Shown here: piece after piece, positions 6,012-7,866 of the stretch
Layout: each line of letters opens with the position of its first letter
Position numbering within the stretch: position 1 is the first letter of the stretch
Source: Verrucomicrobiales bacterium
GTDB lineage: Bacteria; Verrucomicrobiota; Verrucomicrobiia; Limisphaerales; SXQI01
NCBI GenBank assembly: GCA_028293365.1
Contig: JAQGOX010000664.1
Location: forward strand, 1 to 7,866
Reading direction: 5' to 3'
Length of the DNA stretch: 7,866 nucleotides
Made by a program: the position numbers and the translations under genes
The notes under the pieces: generated by a model
What the model was told of the DNA's origin: nothing
The model's input: only the letters and a program-made list of their open reading frames with translations
Databases searched by the model: none

Positions 6012-6035
6012 GTAGGCCGGGTACCCTTACCCGGC
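6012..6035 (+). repeat. REP-like palindrome with 5' GTAG tag
   Basis: GTAG (6012-6015) is directly followed by a perfect 8-base-pair stem, GCCGGGTA (6016-6023) with TACCCGGC (6028-6035), around a CCCT loop. Repetitive extragenic palindromes mobilised by REP-associated tyrosine transposases (the RAYT/Y1 group) have this layout: a GTAG or GGAG tetranucleotide and then a hairpin. Only one unit is seen in this window and no transposase gene, so the assignment rests on structure alone. Confidence 0.5.
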
Positions 6036-6128
6036 GTCCGTTTCCTCTCGTTAACACCCAGTCTTTTGTTGAGTGTCCCCTGCGTCTGCGCAAGCCTGAA
6101 CCATTTCACCGGTTTTCCCGCAGCAAAA

Positions 6129-6250
6129 GACGATCTGGGACAATAAAGTATGAAAAAGGACGATCCAGAGACGATCCGGGACAATAAAGGACGATAAAAA
6201 AGACGATAATTGCCAATGAAATGCAGAAAAAGACGATAAAGGACGATAAA
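6129..6250 (+). repeat. Helically spaced GAC(G/A)AT hexamer array
   Basis: GACGAT occurs at 6129, 6159, 6170, 6190, 6202, 6232 and 6242, and the variant GACAAT at 6139 and 6180. Adjacent starts are 10-12 bases apart, with gaps of 20 and 30 where a phase is skipped. Two 20-base stretches (6129-6148 and 6170-6189) differ at one position. A-runs fill the gaps between hexamers. The array ends ~90 bases before the propeller gene. It is either a degenerate ~10-base minisatellite (unit close to AAAGGACGAT), a curved A-tract region, or a row of protein sites on one face of the helix. The sequence cannot separate these. Confidence 0.75.
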
Positions 6251-6338
6251 AAAAATTTAATTTTTTTGGGGAACGAGACTCCCTCCGAATCTCAAGACCC
6301 TTGTATTTGGCGGACGGGAATGAAATCTTTACCCTCGT

Positions 6339-7565
6339 ATGCGATTCGCAACCGGTTTATTGACAGCACTTCTTCTCAGTGGAACCGCATTCGCGCATAA
6401 TTGGCCCTGCTGGCGTGGCGCTCAGGAAGATGGCACTAGCCTGGAGACAAATATGCCCGTTCACTGGAGCGCGTCGGAAAACATCCGCTGGAAAACCGAA
6501 TTGCCCGGAAACGGACACGCCTCACCGATCGTTTGGGGTGACAAAATCTTTACGGTTACAGCCGTTCTGGAATCGAACGAACGAAGGTTGCTTTGTCTCA
6601 ATCGCAAAACGGGCGCGATTGTTTGGCAGAAGACCGTGGTCACCACACCTGCTGAAGGAAAGCATGGCTTGAACAGCTACGCCTCAAGCACACCTGCCAC
6701 GGATGGAGGGCTGATTTACGTCACTTTCCTGGATCGCCAGGAAATGGTTGCGGCCGCATATGATTTTGACGGCAATCAGCAATGGCTTGTTCGTCCTGGA
6801 GCGTTTTCCAGCATGCATGGATTTTGCAGCTCCCCGCTCCTTTTCAAGGATAAGGTCATTGTAAATGGCGATCACGATGGCGATTCTTACATTGTGGCGT
6901 TGAACCGAACTGACGGCAAAACCCTCTGGAAGATTCCCCGTGAACATCATACCCGCAGCTATTGCGCTCCCATCATCCGGGAGATCGGTGGAAAAACGCA
7001 GATGGTCCTCTCGGGAGACAAATCAGTGGCCAGCTACGATCCAAATACCGGCGCTCGACACTGGATTATGGATGGGCCGACCGAGCAGTTTGTCGCCTCT
7101 CCAGTTTATAACCCCGGTGCGGACTTGCTGTTCGTCACGGGCGGATTTCCGCAGTTCCACATCATTGCCATCGATCCGCATGGAACCGGAAATGTCACAA
7201 GCACCCATATCAAATGGCGCACCACTCGCGGCGCTTCGTATGTCCCCTCTCCTATTTCGGTCGGTGACTATTTCTTTATCGTTTCGGACGGTGGGATTGC
7301 CAGTTGTTTTGAGGCTAAATCCGGAAAGCAAATGTGGAACGAGCGATTGAAAGGAGATCACCATGCTTCGCTGGTTTCGGCCAACGGCCTCGTTTACTTT
7401 CTTTCGGATAAAGGCATCATGACCGTTGTCGAAGCAAAACCTGAATTCAAAATAGTCGCGGAAAATCCGATTGGCGAAACCTGCTTCGCTTCTCCCGCCC
7501 TCAGCAATGGTGAAATTTTTCTGCGCGGCGACCACAGTCTCTTTTGCATCTCGAACCAAAAATGA
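6339..7565 (+). CDS. Secreted PQQ-like (BamB/quinoprotein-type) beta-propeller protein
   Basis: The protein has 408 residues. A signal peptide (1-19, hydrophobic LLTALLL core, AFA before the cut) predicts export. NWPCWRGAQEDGTS at the mature N-terminus is the usual opening of the Planctomycetes/Verrucomicrobia propeller proteins. Blade signatures follow at about 84-98 (LNRKTGAIVWQK), 139-151, 185-199 (LNRTDGKTLWK), 230-244 (YDPNTGARHW), 274-294, 321-335 (FEAKSGKQMWNE) and 361-375, giving seven or eight blades. By family knowledge such propellers are scaffolds or, less often, PQQ dehydrogenases. No cofactor-binding or dehydrogenase residues are recognisable here, so an enzymatic role is not claimed. 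An in-frame TGA at 6321-6323 rules out an upstream start. The stop overlaps the next gene's ATG, implying co-transcription. Confidence 0.9.
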   Translation: MRFATGLLTALLLSGTAFAHNWPCWRGAQEDGTSLETNMPVHWSASENIRWKTELPGNGHASPIVWGDKIFTVTAVLESNERRLLCLNRKTGAIVWQKTVVTTPAEGKHGLNSYASSTPATDGGLIYVTFLDRQEMVAAAYDFDGNQQWLVRPGAFSSMHGFCSSPLLFKDKVIVNGDHDGDSYIVALNRTDGKTLWKIPREHHTRSYCAPIIREIGGKTQMVLSGDKSVASYDPNTGARHWIMDGPTEQFVASPVYNPGADLLFVTGGFPQFHIIAIDPHGTGNVTSTHIKWRTTRGASYVPSPISVGDYFFIVSDGGIASCFEAKSGKQMWNERLKGDHHASLVSANGLVYFLSDKGIMTVVEAKPEFKIVAENPIGETCFASPALSNGEIFLRGDHSLFCISNQK

Positions 7566-7866
7566 TTCCTCTCCCTTTACACGATTTTCATTCTGAATCT
7601 GGCGCCCGATTCGCAGAACGCAACGGTGTTGAACTTGTCGCCAATTACGGTGACGTCGAAGCCGAATATCAGGCCGTGCGCGATACTGCCGGAATTTTCG
7701 ATCTCAACTTTCGCAGTCGAATTTGTTTGCTCGGCGCGGACCGCCAAAAGTTTCTCAACGGCCAGGTCACGAACAACGTTAAAGATTTGAAGCCGGGGGA
7801 AGGTTGCTATGCCGCACTCATCACGGCCAAAGGTAAAATGCAAAGCGACCTCAGGGTGTTCTGCCT
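7562..7866 (+). CDS. YgfZ/GcvT-like folate-binding protein, partial (N-terminus only)
   Basis: The frame is open from ATG 7562 to the window edge (101 full codons). After a ~35-residue lead come VRDTAGIFDLNFRSRICLLGADRQKFLNGQVTNNV (39-73) and LKPGEGCYAALITAKGKMQSDLRVF (76-100). These are the conserved start of the aminomethyltransferase/YgfZ fold (R..AG.FDL, FLNG..TN.V, KGK...D). In this superfamily GcvT is the glycine-cleavage T protein, while YgfZ-type members bind tetrahydrofolate and help iron-sulfur cluster enzymes. The C-terminal YgfZ cysteine motif that would decide between them lies outside the window. The absence of other glycine-cleavage genes nearby slightly favours YgfZ. The ATG overlaps the TGA of the propeller gene (ATGA), so translation is probably coupled. 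Confidence 0.88.
   Translation, partial: MIPLPLHDFHSESGARFAERNGVELVANYGDVEAEYQAVRDTAGIFDLNFRSRICLLGADRQKFLNGQVTNNVKDLKPGEGCYAALITAKGKMQSDLRVFC

Larger units (their letters stand above)
5671..6338. other. Long gene-free region with REP-like hairpin and phased hexamer array
   Basis: These 668 bases hold no supported gene. In order there is a weak hairpin after the permease (5712-5725) and a pyrimidine-rich stretch (~5746-5831). A small dyad GGGAC/GTCCC follows (5906-5922), then TGCTACGAT (5931-5939), which resembles an extended -10 box. Further on lie a GTAG-tagged hairpin (6012-6035), the GACGAT array (6129-6250), and an A8-TTTAA-T7 tract (6248-6267). A plus-strand frame at 5837-6187 spans several of these non-coding repeats and is not protein-like. 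No clear promoter or Shine-Dalgarno stands directly before the propeller gene. Confidence 0.7.

Noticed and set aside
5837..6187. A 116-codon plus-strand open frame in the long intergenic region
   Set aside because: It runs through a hairpin, the REP-like unit and part of the hexamer array, has an unusual Arg/Thr/Pro-rich composition, no Shine-Dalgarno and no family resemblance.
6129..6250. The GACGAT cluster as a CRISPR array
   Set aside because: The repeat unit is only 6-10 bases, spacing is ~10 bases, and there are no constant-length spacers or cas genes.
7023..7559. A 178-codon minus-strand frame antisense to the propeller gene
   Set aside because: It is a shadow of the strongly supported sense gene, and its product shows no domain.

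Overview
The window looks like chromosomal DNA from a Verrucomicrobiota-type bacterium, possibly a Pedosphaera/Limisphaerales relative; Planctomycetota and Acidobacteriota are the alternatives. Three family choices suggest this: a Planctomycetes/Verrucomicrobia-style type II pseudopilin-like protein, an 'acidobacterial duplicated orphan permease' of the MacB/FtsX type, and a secreted PQQ-like beta-propeller protein of the kind these phyla carry in many copies. No rRNA, tRNA, phage gene or CRISPR array is visible. The assignment is inferred from protein style, not from a marker gene.

Layout. Positions 69-1471 hold a two-gene minus-strand unit: a pseudopilin-like protein and, 8 bases after it, a small cysteine-rich protein with one membrane helix. 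The 500-base divergent spacer that follows carries a compact non-coding insertion with perfect 23-base terminal inverted repeats and an 8-base target duplication, which makes it a MITE-like element. Next comes a plus-strand regulatory cassette (1885-2751): a MerR-style promoter candidate, a 61-residue protein, a strong GC hairpin and a MerR-family regulator. The 61-residue protein is an ungapped homologue (24 of 57 residues identical) of the regulator's own C-terminal domain. A gene-free stretch (2752-3228) leads to an 813-residue duplicated permease (3229-5670).

A 668-base gene-free stretch (5671-6338) holds a REP-like hairpin with a 5' GTAG tag and an array of GACGAT/GACAAT hexamers spaced at about 10-11 bases. 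It precedes a secreted beta-propeller protein (6339-7565). That gene overlaps by ATGA the start of a YgfZ/GcvT-like folate-binding protein cut off by the window edge.

The most distinctive finding is the regulatory cassette, in which a free-standing copy of a MerR effector domain is encoded directly upstream of the regulator that carries the same domain. The two non-coding repeat systems (the MITE-like element and the phased hexamer array) come next. Functions beyond family level are inference throughout.
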